Below the pieces are notes generated by a model. It worked only from the letters and a program-made list of their open reading frames with translations, had not been told where the DNA came from and did no database searches. From positions 24,263 through 88,262 of the forward strand of contig NW_025935878.1 of the NCBI RefSeq assembly GCF_000764305.2: 64,000 nucleotides of DNA, written 5' to 3'. This document shows, piece after piece, positions 21,586 to 36,048 of the stretch (the first letter of the stretch is position 1; each line of letters begins with the position of its first letter). The DNA comes from Hyalella azteca (lineage: Eukaryota; Arthropoda; Malacostraca; Amphipoda; Hyalellidae). Made by a program: the position numbers and the translations under genes.

Positions 21586-23030
21586 TAAATTTTATTTGAG
21601 TTTTTTTTTTCAATCTGTACCCTTAGGGCAGAGGCGCTTAGATCTGAAGATCAAGGCAGCCCCAGAGGCAAGAAGATAATCTGTGAGGAAAAATTACCAC
21701 ATGTACATTACCTTGTTTAAAAAAAATGTGGCCTGGAGGTTCTGGAAGACTTGATTTCACACCATACTGTTACTTTCACTGAGTCGCTGTATTACCTTTC
21801 TAAAATGCCCAACAGAATCTAAATGAATTATCACATATATCCAATTAAAGAAGTAACAATGACATAAATTCAGCGTTTTGTAATGGATATTCTTTGACGT
21901 AACTGAGCTGTTAGCAGCAGCAAGCCAATTGTCTGTGACTCTCTCTACACTGCTGCAGTGACAGATGTGGCCTTTACAGTCCCAGGGAATAATATGATGA
22001 AACCATAGCTCTTGATGAATACTATGAATTATGCACAGTGGTTCAAATTTTCTTCTTATCATAGACATAGTCATGAGAGCCGTGAAGCAGCGATTGAAGG
22101 TATCAGCAAGTTGAACTTATTGCGGTATTTGTTCCAAAGCACACTTAAAAGTAAAAATCTTGAAATTAACCTGCTAATAGTTGTATCTGAGATGTTCCAC
22201 GTCTATTAATTAATTGTTTCTGAATAATAAGTCACGTTCTTCTGCACGACTCCTTTACAAATATCTAGATGAAACAGGCTGATCTGAGAACTGAAAAATG
22301 TTTAGTTAAGTGACCAACCACAAATGCGCGGTAAGGGTTGTGCTATCGTCCGAGCAATATTACGGACGTGTTAAATGTCCATGATATAATTAAGATTCGT
22401 TATTTGGATATAGTCTAATTCTCCATGCCTGAAAATTTTACACAAGTTGTGATCCTTTTACAAAGGTTTTGTCAAAGTACAAAGGTTTGTCTGCAAGCTT
22501 AGCAAATAGTGAAAGAAATTTCTTGACTCATATCCCATAGGGCTCATTTTACTCAAGCATGTTAACACGTCACATTTTTATGGGGCTTAAAGGGAAATAG
22601 AAGGAATGAGTTATTTAATATACCAAATAGTAAGCAGAGATTTCCTTCTATCTTTGCTTTCCAAGCGCTGTATTTTGTCCGGAAATTAAGTTTTATTATC
22701 TACATGAAATCACCTATGAATTATTACCACAGTAAGTAAAATATCTGAACCAATCTTATGTTTATCATGCATTAAGAATAACCAAAAGAACCACTCAAAG
22801 AAAACAGCATTTAAGACATTGTTCCCGTTCTTACAACCATGTACGTGCTGCGTTTATCTAGGTCTTGAACAGCAAAGTATGTGTAATTAAAATTCTCATT
22901 GAAATTACTTGCGTCGTCTACTGAAGCAATTGGCATGCTAAAGGCATTTTTTTGTCGTATTGAAGCTGCGCATTGGGCGCACGACAAAACGAGCGGCACA
23001 ATAGACCGTCGCTTTCCCGCTTCACGTTCC

Positions 23031-23175
23031 GGGCCCATACTTTCAAAAAAAGTTATGAGATCATAAGTTCATCAGCCAATCATTGACGGCCTTTCAAGCA
23101 AAATTCAGCAATCATAGTCAAGAAAATAGAACGTAAGTACTTACGTTTACTTAGCTTAGTTTTGAAAGTACGGCC
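23031..23175. mobile_element. Short inverted-repeat element (GGGCC...CTTTCAAAA), copy 1
   Basis: About 145 bases with terminal inverted repeats GGGCCCATACTTTCAAAA and TTTTGAAAGTACGGCCC. The interior (TAAGTTCATCAGCCAATC, GTAAGTACTTACGTTTACTTA) is shared with 28596-28750. No protein; typical of a MITE. Target-site duplication unclear. Confidence 0.65.
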
Positions 23176-24480
23176 CCCGGACGCGGAGGTTGACGGGATG
23201 GCATTTATGCGTGCGCAGGCATAATAAGCGTTCCACGTACAGGTGCTGTGCTGTACGCAGGAGGCGACTTGCCAAAGGTGACGCAAACGATGGTGGCTGG
23301 GGGAATTTGAATTTTCAGCGCCATTAATTTTCCGTCCTTTTTTAAGTTCGAAATTGCAAACGAATAAAATTCTAGACAAAATCAACTCAGTTGCCATATA
23401 TAGTTAATTTACCCCCAGTTTATCATTAGATATAACATTCTCTATTACTTATAAATACCAAGTCTAATTATTAATGTTATATACTTATTAATGTTGACCA
23501 GCTATGATTAACAAGGAGCTTCACACTACACATTCAGTCGTGCGAGGAGAAAGTCTCATGAAAATATAATTAATCAGTTAAAATTAAAATCACAAGAAAT
23601 TATTCGATTGCTGTTTATTCAATACAAAGTATTCTTTATTAAGAGCCACAGATTCCAATGAGAGAAAATGGATTCTCAAAATACCCCGCCCGCATTGTGG
23701 CCATAGGCTTTGCGGATTCAACAACATTCGTTCTGTGAGTATAGGTCCTGATCGGCGGTGAATAGTTGAGACTAAAACAATGGTAGAGAGCGTTACGAGA
23801 ATTTAAATTGATGCAATGAATTCCGACGAGCCTGAACCCGTTTCAGAACAATCTAAGTTCATGCGTGAGCTTAATTTGTTAACCACGCTGCGCATCACAG
23901 TTCTTTTAATTGATATTCTTTTTCTTTTCTTAATTTCCTAATAGTTCTTTTCTTTTCTTAAGATTTAATTCTTTTTCTTTCTTCATTTAATCGTGGCCGT
24001 CATCACAGGAAGACGTAAATCGTGCGCATGGCATGCTGGGCGCTGGCCCAAGTAAGTAATCAGCGCAGCCCACAGGTCGGCAAAGAAAGTTCTTTTTAGG
24101 TTAGAAGGTTAGGTTTTTCTTCAGGAAGTGTTGTTGAGAACGTTGTACAAAACGGATATAACCTGTAGATTTCGTGTGTAAATCATTTTAAAACCAGTAA
24201 CTAACGTTTGCAGTTACTATAATATAGGTAGTATATACATCGTTATCTCATGTAACGATACACAAACGACGCCATTTCCATGCAATATCGAAAAACAAGA
24301 TCCCTATTAATTCAATTAATTTATATCAATAATCATCGAATACAGACTTACCTAAATCACGTAATGATTATGCATAATTTTTTCTTTTTACGATTAATCC
24401 CGAATTTTTATTTTATTTTTATTTTTCACTTTTTTACTGTTGATGAACTCCAACATTTTTTCTTAATTTGGGAAGTGTAC

Positions 24481-24605
24481 CTGCTGAGGATAAGTGGCAG
24501 CGCTTAGAACTTTCACGTATATAATATTTTCTGTTATCAGCTCCAAAGACTCCGCAATGCAGCCAGAATGCAAATCTCTCCTCCGCATTATAGATAAATT
24601 TTTTC
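24481..24605 (-). CDS. Orphan candidate exon, unknown gene
   Basis: On the minus strand TTCCTTATTTTGCAG is followed by 125 bases open in one frame (KKFIYNAEERFAFWLHCGVF and on) and then CAGCAG/GTACAC. Splice signals at both ends are good and the frame starts one base in and leaves in phase 1. No partner exon or family is recognised, so this is weak. Confidence 0.22.
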
Positions 24606-27600
24606 CTGCAAAATAAGGAAGGGCAGTTCAAGTGCCAGCCGGAAAGACTTTCTCGAAGCACCGGCCCCAAGTGTCCCGTCTTTAGCTTTCTCCACACTAC
24701 TGTGGTCATCATAAACACGAATAAATGTTACTCTCCCTCGCTAGTATTTGGTCGTGGCCCTCTAAAAGGAATGTTGTCAACGCCAGCGAGTGAAAAATCT
24801 CGCCGACGGGGATTCGATTGAGCGCTTTCACTTTTCAATGGACTTATGTTTTCTGGTATGCGATTCTATCAACCTCGAGGCGCAGATAATCCTGTCGCAT
24901 GATGTATGATAAATAATTAGTGTGTGTAATAATAGTTCAAAGTTCTTCTGAATTGTACTACAAGAAAAACAAAACAACAAACGCGTAATTTGACCTGTCG
25001 TAGTAAACCATATCGAAGGATTAATGCAATGAAGCCATAGACGCCTCACTCCAACGGATTTGGTATGTGAAGACGACTCGGTTATTTTTATTTTAGCCAA
25101 GCTTCGCGAGCAAGAAACTGATTCATGTTGCAAAAACTCCATCCACCACGGGCACTTTTTAGTGCACCTCCGCAACCTTGAGCTCTAGACGACCATATGC
25201 CTCATAAGCCAGCTCATGCCACTCACTACAGCGAGGTATTTTTCAACGAAAAAAGAAGAATTCTGTATAAAAAAGTCGAAAAAATTTAGTCGGAAACACT
25301 TTCATAATAGTGAAACAGGTTTCCAAGAAAACTTGTTTGTGCTGGACGATCTCTATCCTACTCTCTACTTCCTTCAATTGATATGAGAGAAAGGATCGTT
25401 CGTTGAGCCTCACTATATAGTACGTAATGAAGGCTAATTATTCTACCCTGTTATGTCCAGTAGTTGACTATGCCATGCAGTCTTTCTAAACAGGAAGTCA
25501 ACCTTTCTAAATCATCTGCCTCTGAACGAGAAGCAATACATTCAAGAACACCAAGGAGAACTTTTACAACAAGAATGTTATAGGTATAGTCTTGATGTGT
25601 TCTCTTTCATTATAGAAGCTTTCAATTCCCAACAGTTTTTTGAGACAATTAAGACATCGCTGAATTTCGTAGAGGGAGATAGTATAAAAAAGTAAATATT
25701 AGGCATTCAACCTGAGGAGGCTGGCATTCTAGTTGTGCAATTAATATGGCGTGTGACTTGTGAATAATAATAATAGACGGACATTGTTTTGGTCATCAGT
25801 GTCCGACCATCCGGGAGTGATTGCATCACACAAACTTTCGCTCGACGTGAGCGACAATGAGTCAAGTCTTGCCAGCTGGAAAGAAACATGAATTTCTACC
25901 TCCGATTGCCTGGCCGTAAGTCTTCCTTTACACATAAACCTGCCAGACGTTAATTAAACCCTGCCGAGGATACTTACATTCCGGATTTTCATAAAATCTA
26001 CGTCGTCTCCGGTTTCTGCTTCTAATTTATTTATTGATTTATATTTAAAATATTTTTCATTGAGTGATGAAATTTCCTTATCATACTAAGGGTTGCCGGA
26101 TTTATTAGACTTCCCTATTTCGGCCATTATTGTTCTGCATGCGATGGATGGTTCACAATAAAAAATTGTTCAGTATACACTGTAGAATTTAGAGTAAGAA
26201 ATATCTTATATATTCACACAGAACTCTGCCTTCCTATGAGAAACTTTCTTTTCAGATGGGAGGAATGGGAGGTTTCGAATACCAAATCCATCTATGTATT
26301 TTCCGCCTCAATGCACTTCGGTTCGCACCACAAAAACATTTTAGCTTTGGCTTTAGAAGCATCGAGCAGGTGTGAGTGCAGATCCGAGAGAGACTCCTGA
26401 AGATTTTGACATGGCAGCGAAGCCACGCGGGCCTTTGTCGTCCATACGTCAATTAATGATCTCAGACAGCGAGCTGAGATGCTCATTGTTCGATGTGCAA
26501 GTCAGAGTCACGCTTGCTCGGCGCAGTTGGAGACTTTAATGCAGATAAACGAGTGATCCTAGTTCGGCCAGAAGAAGAAGAGAGAAAAAGAAAAAAAAGT
26601 ATAGCGGCTGATCTGGTCTTTGGAATTTAACATCTTGAGCGCTAACACGATTAGTGAGGCTGTCACAGGTAATCAATCACGTATCAAGAGAGCAGCTACT
26701 CGGAACCGAGAAACTGCGCTCAGAATCTCAGTCATTCAGAAACGATTGAAGAGCGCCAGGGCATTGGACTCGAGATTTGAAGATATTTTCGTAGGCTAGA
26801 GCGCCGTTAGAAAGTCAAATAATTTGTACTGAACAAAATATTTGAATATCCCTTAGTTCATTGAAATTTGATACGATTTAAATATGAACAAACATGGTTG
26901 AATGTGTCTTTTGAAATTCAAACGAAGCTTCACCAAGATGGCGCAGGGGATTCATCTTGATAGCAAGACTACATACTAAACTATGCTTTATCGGTTTGGA
27001 GAGAGCTTTAAGAACTGAACACTCTCTACTTTAAAGTGGATAAAAATGCATTCTGCATTAATACATAAATTAGCAATTGCATAATTGAATTCAATAACGC
27101 CTATTTCAGAAATTGAATGCCTAATACAGGAATTTAAACGATAGGCTGCAATTATTTTATATGATTTATGATCACAGTGCGGAAAAATAGACCAAACTTG
27201 CAATTAGAACTGAAATGGAATAAATACTCTTCAAATGAAACAAGCCTTGTTGATATCGCTATCATTATTACTTTGGTTACGCTGGAGAAATATTTATCAT
27301 TATCAGACTGTGGGAGTTGACGGCTTCAGAAGCTGACACCAGCGTTCATTAGCGCATGAAGAAGCCGGCCATGTCTCTTGCATCGGCTTCCATTACAATT
27401 GATTTTTCAAGGCTCATCTGGCAGCAAAAGAAGACAAAAATAATGGATGTAATGTTGTTGTTCGCGTGTTGTGAGAAAGAGTTTTTAAAATTACTAATGG
27501 CTGCGTATCTAGCGCTTATTTGTTCCGCACCAAGGATATCGCAATTTTATTCAGATAACAATTTGTAATGAAGGCCTCTTATGGATTTTAATAACAAATG

Positions 27601-28595
27601 GACTGAACAACTCCACTAACTGCATTTTAACAACTAATGATTCAAAAATTTTGATTCTAGGATGTGACTGATCATTAGGAAACAGATAAGGTCTCTGGTG
27701 AAATCGAGGGTTGAATCGTCACTCGCTTCATTATGGAAAAAATGATTTAAAATCAATTTCTTCATGAACTCAAAAACGTCGGTTCTCAATTTCGTCAGAA
27801 GCAAACAGGCTGAATCATATAGTGAAATCCAATCAATTTTACAAGTGAAATGTTTCTGGAAGCTGTACAGCATTAGTAGTGATCATAATAACTGGTTCGA
27901 AATAAAAAATAATGAATATATATTGTAATTTGAAACAACTTACTGGCCAGCGAAAACGCTCATCGCCACGACATTTTTAATCAACGAAAAGTTTCTATCA
28001 AAGGCATTCGCCCTTCAGGGACGCGCATTCCAGCCCAGATCATTGCCTTCGCCTTAAAAGTTTCGACGACTGGAAACGCTGCACATTAACGAAACTTGAT
28101 TGTTGGAAAATGAATAATTACCGCTTATTTTTAGTTTATTCAATTTTTTGCGAAGTATGGTGAAGCACTTTTCCTTGGGTTAACAAAGTTCTAATGTAAC
28201 ATGCAGAGCCTTCTTCAACGTAGAGAAAATCATTCCTGATCAACGACGAAAGATAAGGCAGCAGAGAAGCATGTACGCGAAAGAAAGCTTTGTACGCGTG
28301 CGTCGTAGCTTCGACCGTGTCAATAAAACGAACGCCGTGGCCGAAAAGAAGATTTGTGGCAGATGGTCAGGGACCTGCTGCACATTGCTCTGATCGTGGA
28401 ATGAGGAAATGTGTAAATGTGTATAGGAGGATAACAGATACAAGTCCTGTAGTGTGACAGCAGTGTTCGGCACCATGACGCAGTCCTCCCTATTGATACA
28501 AGTAATTTTAAATGACAGCGTTGTTTGCCACGATATGGTACAGTTCTCCCTGAAATCTCTACGACATTTCTCTAACATCGCTTCTCCAGAGCCCA

Positions 28596-28750
28596 GGGCC
28601 TATACTTTCAAAAAAAGTTAAGAGATCGTAAGTTCATCAGCCAATCAGTGACGGTCTTTAATTTCTAGCAAAATCCACCAATCATAGACAAGAAAATAGA
28701 GCGTAAGTACTTACGTTCACTTACTTAGCGAGTTTTGAAAGTGTAGGTCC
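28596..28750. mobile_element. Short inverted-repeat element (GGGCC...CTTTCAAAA), copy 2
   Basis: Second copy of the 23031 element, about 155 bases, ends GGGCCTATACTTTCAAAA and TTTTGAAAGTGTAGGTCC. Same orientation and interior with scattered differences. Confidence 0.65.
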
Positions 28751-31010
28751 TGGTCAGCATGTTACTTGACCCTAATCCTATACACATTTGTGTGGGCATA
28801 ACTCAGCCCCAGGACCATTGCAACCAATGCAAGACTGATCGTATCCGTCGTGCCTTAATTGGTCTCCTTTAAAAATTTTCTACCATGAGATTGTGGAGGA
28901 GATCATGAGGCCGTATTAAATGAGTCATGATAGCTAGGAGTATATTATTAGAATAGATGAGCCCCCAATGAATTTGGATGCAGATTCAGATAAGTTCTCT
29001 GATAGATACCTTACACATTGAATACTATCGTATAAGACAAAAAACTGCCGTATTCATCCTGTACCTTAGTGTAATGCGGAATAAAATTTGTATTCATATT
29101 CGTAAGCATATTTCTGTAGATAACTAAAAACATAATTAAACAATTCATCCATGAAAACTAATAAAGGTATAATTCACAACAGTGCTTACGAATTGCCGCA
29201 CGGATACAAGAAAATTGTGTGAAATGAAAACTTTAACTTGAGAACATAAATGTTCGTATATTCGTATTATTATTATGTTGTTAAATATTCGTATTATTAG
29301 TTTCCGGTATTTAAAGTAGTTTTAAAATATTTATTGACTACTTCTGTATAGTATGATCTTCTGAATGATAAACAAGTGCAACGGTCCTTTTAGAGCATTT
29401 TTGTTCCTGCTTTAACGCTTCAGGGTGTGGTATTGATAACGTTTCGGCCGATAGGTCCAGTCTTCCGTTGGTTTGAGAAAAAATCACGTACAGTAGCAAC
29501 GCTTGAACGCTCGTTGTTCACGAAGAAGAAAATGCCACGTTGCCCTAATGTTCTATTACAAACAATGGGTAGCCTTTAATGACTGCTGACGAAATACGCA
29601 GAGACTGATTATGCGGAAGTGTTAAGAAACTTGAAATTGAATTGAAACTTGAAATTCTGAATTAAATGAGCTAATTAAGTGCTATAGATTACCCCAAGTG
29701 ATTTGTCCGCTGAAGAGGCCAATAGCCGACTGAGTTCGCTTAGAGAGTTAATTAGCAATAGGGTAAGTATAACAGAATATAAATTTAAAACATTATCAAT
29801 ATAAGCATGCAATTAATCATATAATTAAGGAATTTAATTAACCAAATCTTAAAAAAAGAGAATGAGCATGCAGATGAGGATAAAAGTGTTATTTATTAAA
29901 GGAAAATAGGAGCAGAATTTAAGAAAGGCTGTCCCATGCATCAGCTGTATCCTTAACTTTGAAGGTCGCACAAGAAAGCGATATTTTTCTCCATTTTGCC
30001 AACAAACGTGGAAATAAAATTTATAATTTTTCAATTTTATAAAATGAATGCAAAATTAATAGATACTTTTCAATATACCTTCGACGAAAAATTTCGTTTG
30101 TATATCCACTTGCAAAATGGGCGCCGAGAAAGGCCGCGTAAACCGCAAGAAATGGGGGCTCACACCCATTAAGGAAAGCGACCGAGGTGAAAGCCAAGTC
30201 GAATGCAAATCTTGTGAGCCGGAAAGCGAATTGTTGGTTCAGACCGCTGATGGATCCACAGTCTGATTTAATGTACGTGGAATGCCAACAATGTGGCACA
30301 TCCTGGATGCTGGTCAAAGTTAAAGCTTCACGTTGAAGCACACTGGAGAGAAAAAAATGATATATCGATGCAAGCTGGATCGACAGATGCCAAACCTGTT
30401 TCAGAGAGAAATTTGAAGTGAAGGAGATGGGACATGAAACGCAGCAATCGGTCCAGTAACGACCATTAACCTTTATACCTTTCCTTAAGTCAGCTTCAGC
30501 AACAGGTTTCCGCGGCGTTGAAGAGAAGTGTCGTGCTCTCTGTATTGTCTGGACATGTATTCAATGGTAAACCCAGCCAAAAACTTTTATCAACGACTTG
30601 CAATGCAACAGGGACTTCTATGGAAGACAGAATGGAATACTATTGATCGATGCTAATAAGATCATTCCTAGTTTAAACTGTTACAAAATATTCTAAGTAG
30701 AGAGCTTGAATGGTATCCATGAAGCCGAGCAATCGTAATGTGGGTGTTTGCTTCGAGGATAAATCGTTTAAATGGAATTACTCACATGATTGCTGGTGAT
30801 AACATACATATAAGAGATAAGTTACTATACTGTTTCTTTTTAGAATGATGGCTCATGCCTCATTGCCTTGATTATACAAATGTGTGGTTACAAAGATTTA
30901 CATTGCACCAACGCTTGGAAAGAATTATTGCGTTAACGTCTTCAATAGAGCTTTCTGAAACAAGGACTTAATTAATTATTGAACACGCGCACACTGTAAT
31001 GAGTGCGAAT

Positions 31011-31085
31011 ACATTGTACACACGAACATTGAGTGTGCATACATTGTACACACGAACACTGAGTGTGCATACATCGTATACGCAC
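31011..31085 (+). repeat. 30-bp tandem repeat, 2.5 copies
   Basis: Unit starts ACATTGTACACACGAACATT and is repeated at 31041 and partly at 31071. Confidence 0.8.
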
Positions 31086-32098
31086 ATTTTTTGCCCATGT
31101 AATAAACTAAATACATCGCAAATAACATTACATTAGAAGCTCTCCTTCTCCTTGCGTAGTCCGAAGTTTATTGCATGGTTTATGGGAGGCGTTCTCACAG
31201 CTCGAGGAATTCTATTTTGAATACAATAGCGGGCCTCGACGTGTATAACCTTAGTGTGGATTGTATAGTGCCGCATAAAGGGGTATTTATTGGGCACTTT
31301 ATGTAAGCTTGTGAAACTTCCTGGCCAAGAATAAAGCTCAAAAACTCATAAGGTTCATCATTCGGGTAAAAGTTTCAAGCTTAGATTAATTTCATTATTT
31401 TATGGAGCCAACTTTCTTACCAAATTTCATTAGCAAATGCCGTTATTATTTTTTGTAAACAAATATTCATTCAGAGCAAGTAAGTAAAACAAAATATAAA
31501 TCATCGCTCAATGTTAATTTCTCAAAGCAGAATCCATACAATGGTGTCCGTTCCAGCAGCCAATTGATCGTGCGATAGAGAAATTAGAACAATTTCATGG
31601 CTAAAGAGAGAGCTGACCTGAACATATGGCCATTAACCACTGCTTATATATTTCTCCGTCAATCGTATTAATTGTGATGATATTCTTTCTATTATACAAA
31701 TGCCGTGAAGAAACAGGTATTTCATAATCGAGATAATTGAATCATAATACGTAATTGAATCACTAACATTATTATGGGTCGAAGCCCTCAAGTAGAGTTT
31801 TGCAACTGGCGCATAAAACCGTCCGCTTTCTACATTCATTGGAAGATTTACTCTGCACGGTTAGGATGCATGTTACTCAACCAACGGCTTTGTAGGAGCA
31901 ATTATTCAGGCTTAACTGTTCGTGTATCTTAAGGAAGGCCGAGAAAAAAAGAATGTCCAATTGAGTGCTATATCCGGCATGTTCTTTATAGTTAAGGGAC
32001 CAATTGGAAGTGGTATTTTAGAAAATATAGAAGCAAAAATTTCTTACACATTGTTTAAATTCAGAAACTTTTGATGACTTGACATGCATCTTATTTAC

Positions 32099-32291
32099 TG
32101 ATTCTTTATACAGTTCGAAGAAACTTTTGCTTAAATTCGTGTCTTTTAAAAACGGCGTATAGCAGTAAAACGTATCCCAGTCGACTTGCTCGAGCGCTGA
32201 CAGCTCTTTGAGTTCCAAAAGCCACAAGGCGGGCGCTGGGGAGGCTTGCAAGCACAAGGCCTGTCCTCCCCATTCTTGTTCCGAACATTCC
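32099..32291 (-). CDS. Orphan candidate exon, acidic peptide
   Basis: Minus-strand stretch of 193 bases, richer in GC than its flanks, between a weak acceptor (TTAATCTAG) and donor TCA/GTAAAT. The open frame has protein-like composition (LELKELSALEQVDWDTFYCY, then FFELYKES). A second frame is also open over part of it. No start, partner exon or family is seen. Confidence 0.22.
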
Positions 32292-35200
32292 CTAGATTAA
32301 TTACTTCTTTACGGAGCGTTTAGATAGAATTTATTATCAATTCGATATGTTTAGTAGCCGATAGAGCGCAAAGAATAGAATCTTTAGGATGAATTTCAAG
32401 AAGATGAACAATAATTTCATGAAAAATAACAATCATTTATTTATATCGATATTTTATATGTTCATTTTAAAATTAATAACATTATAAATATTAAATAAAA
32501 TAATGTTGATTAAAGGATGATAGTACACGATGAAAATATTGAATTATCTCATTATATTTAATACCTTATTATTTTTAAATTTAATGGCTCGATCGTGCAG
32601 AAGATTTGAGCGACTTTTGCTTCACTCAGTATTGTAGTTTATATACTAAAGAAAGCGATTTCACTTCTTCCGACCGAACATGTACAAGTAAACGCCCACC
32701 ACAAAATGTGATCAAAGGAGCTGACCAAAGATGCCAGGTTAATAGAGGGCGTATATACCTTTTGACGGAGCCCTCGTGAAGACTTTCTCCTAGAGGGGTG
32801 AGGGATGGACGAGGGCACCATCAGGGCTCGATGACAGGCTCACCTGCTCACTATAAGTCTATAAGTCGTTAAAATTATTATTTAATGTTCAATCTTATGA
32901 GCGGGCAGGCAGAAACGATATGGATTTATTGTTATCTATGGTGGCATAAATATTATTTAGAATGAAAAATAAGGAATTCTATGGGGTAAACTATTATTGA
33001 ATCAAAAATTTCAGAGTTTGATCGAGTGTAATAGGTCCAAATATCGCCTAGTCTCCTGATTCGATGCCCAGTATTGTAACAATTTGCATGGTACCTCAAA
33101 ACAATTGAATTTCAGTGAAACCTTATTACAGGATATTACCCAGGCATCATAAGCCATATCCTCCCGCTTTCCTAGCCGCCGGGAAAGAAAAAACTTTAGC
33201 AACGGCGGGGGCTCTCTGGGCACATTGCTTTACAGGCGGGGGATGTTCGTTTAAAATTAACAGGCAGGCAATTTACGTTTAACCTTCGCATATTATATGT
33301 TACCTGACTGACATTTAGGTGAGATTTTATCATTATAATTTATTCGGTATTCGTTACAATGAAGAAGCTTAAGAAAAAGCCATGCCTTCGGTTTTTTCTC
33401 GAAAGAGCATTTCAGTTGACCAGGTTCATCAAATAACGGTAGAAGTGATTACGTATGCTATAGAAACGAATTTATTATAATTAAATAAATAAATTTTTCA
33501 TTGTAAGCTCTTGAAATTTCAATCACTCCCATGATTCAACTACACACTACACACATATTCTCACACATTCAAGTCGTGGATTTGTTGTACACATTACTTG
33601 AAATCATGAACAAATAGTTAAGTAAAGGAAAGAAATATCGGAAATTAGGCCTCCTAAATTTAGCAAAAATCTCCCTGTGTTTGCTTAAGCGATACTTGCA
33701 AGGTTAGTGTCAATCTCGACATCGTAAGTGTTCAACATATGCATGTTACTAGTTTATGTATTTGATAAAATCTCGTGCAATGGTAAAGTAGTTCTATTTC
33801 ATTGGGTAACATAACAGTATAGAAATTGTAGTATATGTAGAAATTTTATGTTTTATACATATGTAGTATATGTATATCAGTATGTGTAGAAATTTTTATT
33901 TTTCGTATCATTGAAACGTAAAAAAATAACGAGGATTAATTACTTGTGACTCGTTTAGCCTTGAGGTGTATATATTTCTTCGTTAGCTACATAATTCGAA
34001 AGGTTTTATCCATTGCTAATTGTAAACTTCAACACAAATTTCGACAATAAAAATTCGCGAAACTCCACAATGAGCGTTGCAGAATGTCACTTCTTTTATA
34101 CTGCGTTAAAGATGTAGAACATCAAGCCAAGGAGGCCAGCTTGTGACAAGAATAATTTCCGTGAAAGCAAAGATAAGGAAACAAGCTTGGCTAGTTGTCC
34201 TGCCAAGCTTATCTCGCTCGAGAAAGCTCAGCGAAAACCACTTTCCATCGAGCTTTAAATGATAAATCGGACAATTAATTTGTTGTGGCACGCCTCTCGG
34301 CCGATGAATCACAAGGCGCACTAATGACCAGCGCCATCTGAGTCGCAGCAGCGGCGCTAACCAACAATATTTTTTTACCTGTCCCGCTTTCCTTGAAGAC
34401 TTATGAGCTCGACAGCACAGGGCCAAGTGGCAGAAATAAACAGGAATGGTGACTTCAGTGAGCCTGCGCACCGCTGCTCAGGGAATAATTTGTTGTAAGT
34501 TGACAGGTAATGCGATAAGAGAGCGCTTTACAGCGCGCGTTGGCTCGGACAGCAATTTCCCAGAGAAAGTCCACGGCAAACTGGATCACGGCAAACCTGA
34601 TGCTGACGCCTGCGCAAATAATGCATTTGACTGCAATGAATGTATTTAGGTACAGAATATGGACGTCCAATCTTGTGAGTGGGAAATGCAGCACTTGAAG
34701 TTTAGCTTTCAAAATTAGTACCAATCAAACGAAAAACCTATGTTAAAGTCGATCAGAGGAAGATAGTCGACAGCAAATGAAGTTCTCATAAATCTCTTTT
34801 ATTGTGTGGCTGCATTGACTCAAGAAATCATAACCCCTACGGACATGATATACGTACAATGTGTACCTGCATGTGGGCCGTAAATTACTGTTACAGTTTT
34901 TTTTGTAATTTAAATTCGCCGAATGAGTGAGGGGGAAACTTGTGTGTTGAAAGAGCCAAAATGGCAGCATTCATACAAGAACAGCGGGAGAATGAGGGGC
35001 GTGATAAATCGCGGTAAAGAACGAGTGCACAATATATGGCACTTAAATTTATTAGTAGTTCTAATAAATTCACGTTCTCTTAATATAATATTTCAAATTT
35101 TAAAAGGAGATCTTATCCGTTGTAATAGATTTTTAGACTGAATTCGAAGTAAAATGTCGCCTGAGCGTAAAAATAAGTTAGTAGCTTAAAATATGTTCGT

Positions 35201-35345
35201 AGCGTTAAATATACTGATAGTTTTCTTAACACCATTATCATTTAATTTATTAGAATCAGGGTTGCACTGCGGTAGCCATGGTTGAACTAATATAAGGTTG
35301 ACCCACGGCGATGACGATTTTTCGCCGTTCTGCGCATCTCTTGAG

Positions 35346-35545
35346 TGACGTCACTGTGGGCACAAAATGCAAATAGTGTAGATCAACACATTATTTTTAT
35401 GTCATATTTGAAAGCCTTTAAAAATTACCTCATCAAAATGGCACAAGAAATCTTATTTACTGCATGCAACTAGTCTTATTTTAAGCCGGTGTTACAAATT
35501 AGCTTGGCGTCACGAGGTGACGTCACAAGAGCCAAGGTGACGTCA
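35346..35545. promoter_or_regulatory. Three perfect CRE palindromes (TGACGTCA)
   Basis: TGACGTCA occurs at 35346-35353, 35518-35525 and 35538-35545, with a further GGCGTCACG at about 35506. This is the full CREB/ATF site. No recognised start site is next to it; the nearest coding-like frame is the minus-strand ORF ending at 36049. Confidence 0.5.
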
Positions 35546-36048
35546 CGGTTGGAATAACAAATGACATCCGCAGGGCGCAGCTGCACTAGGGAAAACCGTG
35601 TTTTAGTTTAACCATGAAATAAATTGACCTCATTAAAATGGCCTAACCTCTTCTGGCCTAATCCAAACCAGTTACAACAGTTGCCCATCCGGAATAAACT
35701 TGAGTGGACCTAACCTAGTGACCTAACATAGTAACCTAACCTGACTGCGCTAGTGAGGTATTGCCCAATGAGCTGGTTATTGACTGCAAGAAGGCTGTGA
35801 ATCGGGGCAGCGTGAATAGGTTTGTATGTGCGGCCGGATGCAGAACTGGCTGCTTATGAGCGAGCATGCTTTAAGAATTGTCAGATGAACTACGGCGCTG
35901 TTACTGTATCTTTGAGCAGAGAGTCGCTGTTCAGGATTTCGGTGTTTCAGCAATTTCAGCCGTTTTTTCGTTCTGTGGCTGAATAAAATTATTGCATGCT
36001 TAGGCTAGGCGTTGGCTAAAAGGCATATTTAAGAGTTAAATTTGTGGC

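Larger units (their letters stand above)
17657..23030. other. Intergenic stretch, no gene seen apart from three MITE copies
   Basis: AT-rich DNA. A GC- and CpG-rich patch at about 20170-20385 (with GGGCGCGCCCGGGC near 20366) has open frames on both strands but no clear gene and could be an unmethylated promoter patch. An incomplete arm (TTTTTAGCGCATTTACC) at about 20385 resembles the end of the MITE-like family. Confidence 0.45.
23176..35279. other. Long intergenic stretch, no complete gene seen
   Basis: Apart from the second GGGCC element, a 30-bp repeat and two weak orphan exons, only short frames without start, splice or domain support are present. It may be intergenic or part of very long introns. 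Confidence 0.4.

Noticed and set aside
34106..34471. 121-codon minus-strand ORF
   Set aside because: Composition is noise-like, there is no splice or start context, and several other frames are also open nearby.
35700..35745. CCTAACCT-rich stretch as interstitial telomere repeat
   Set aside because: Only a few irregular units with other bases between them; not a run of the arthropod CCTAA telomere repeat.
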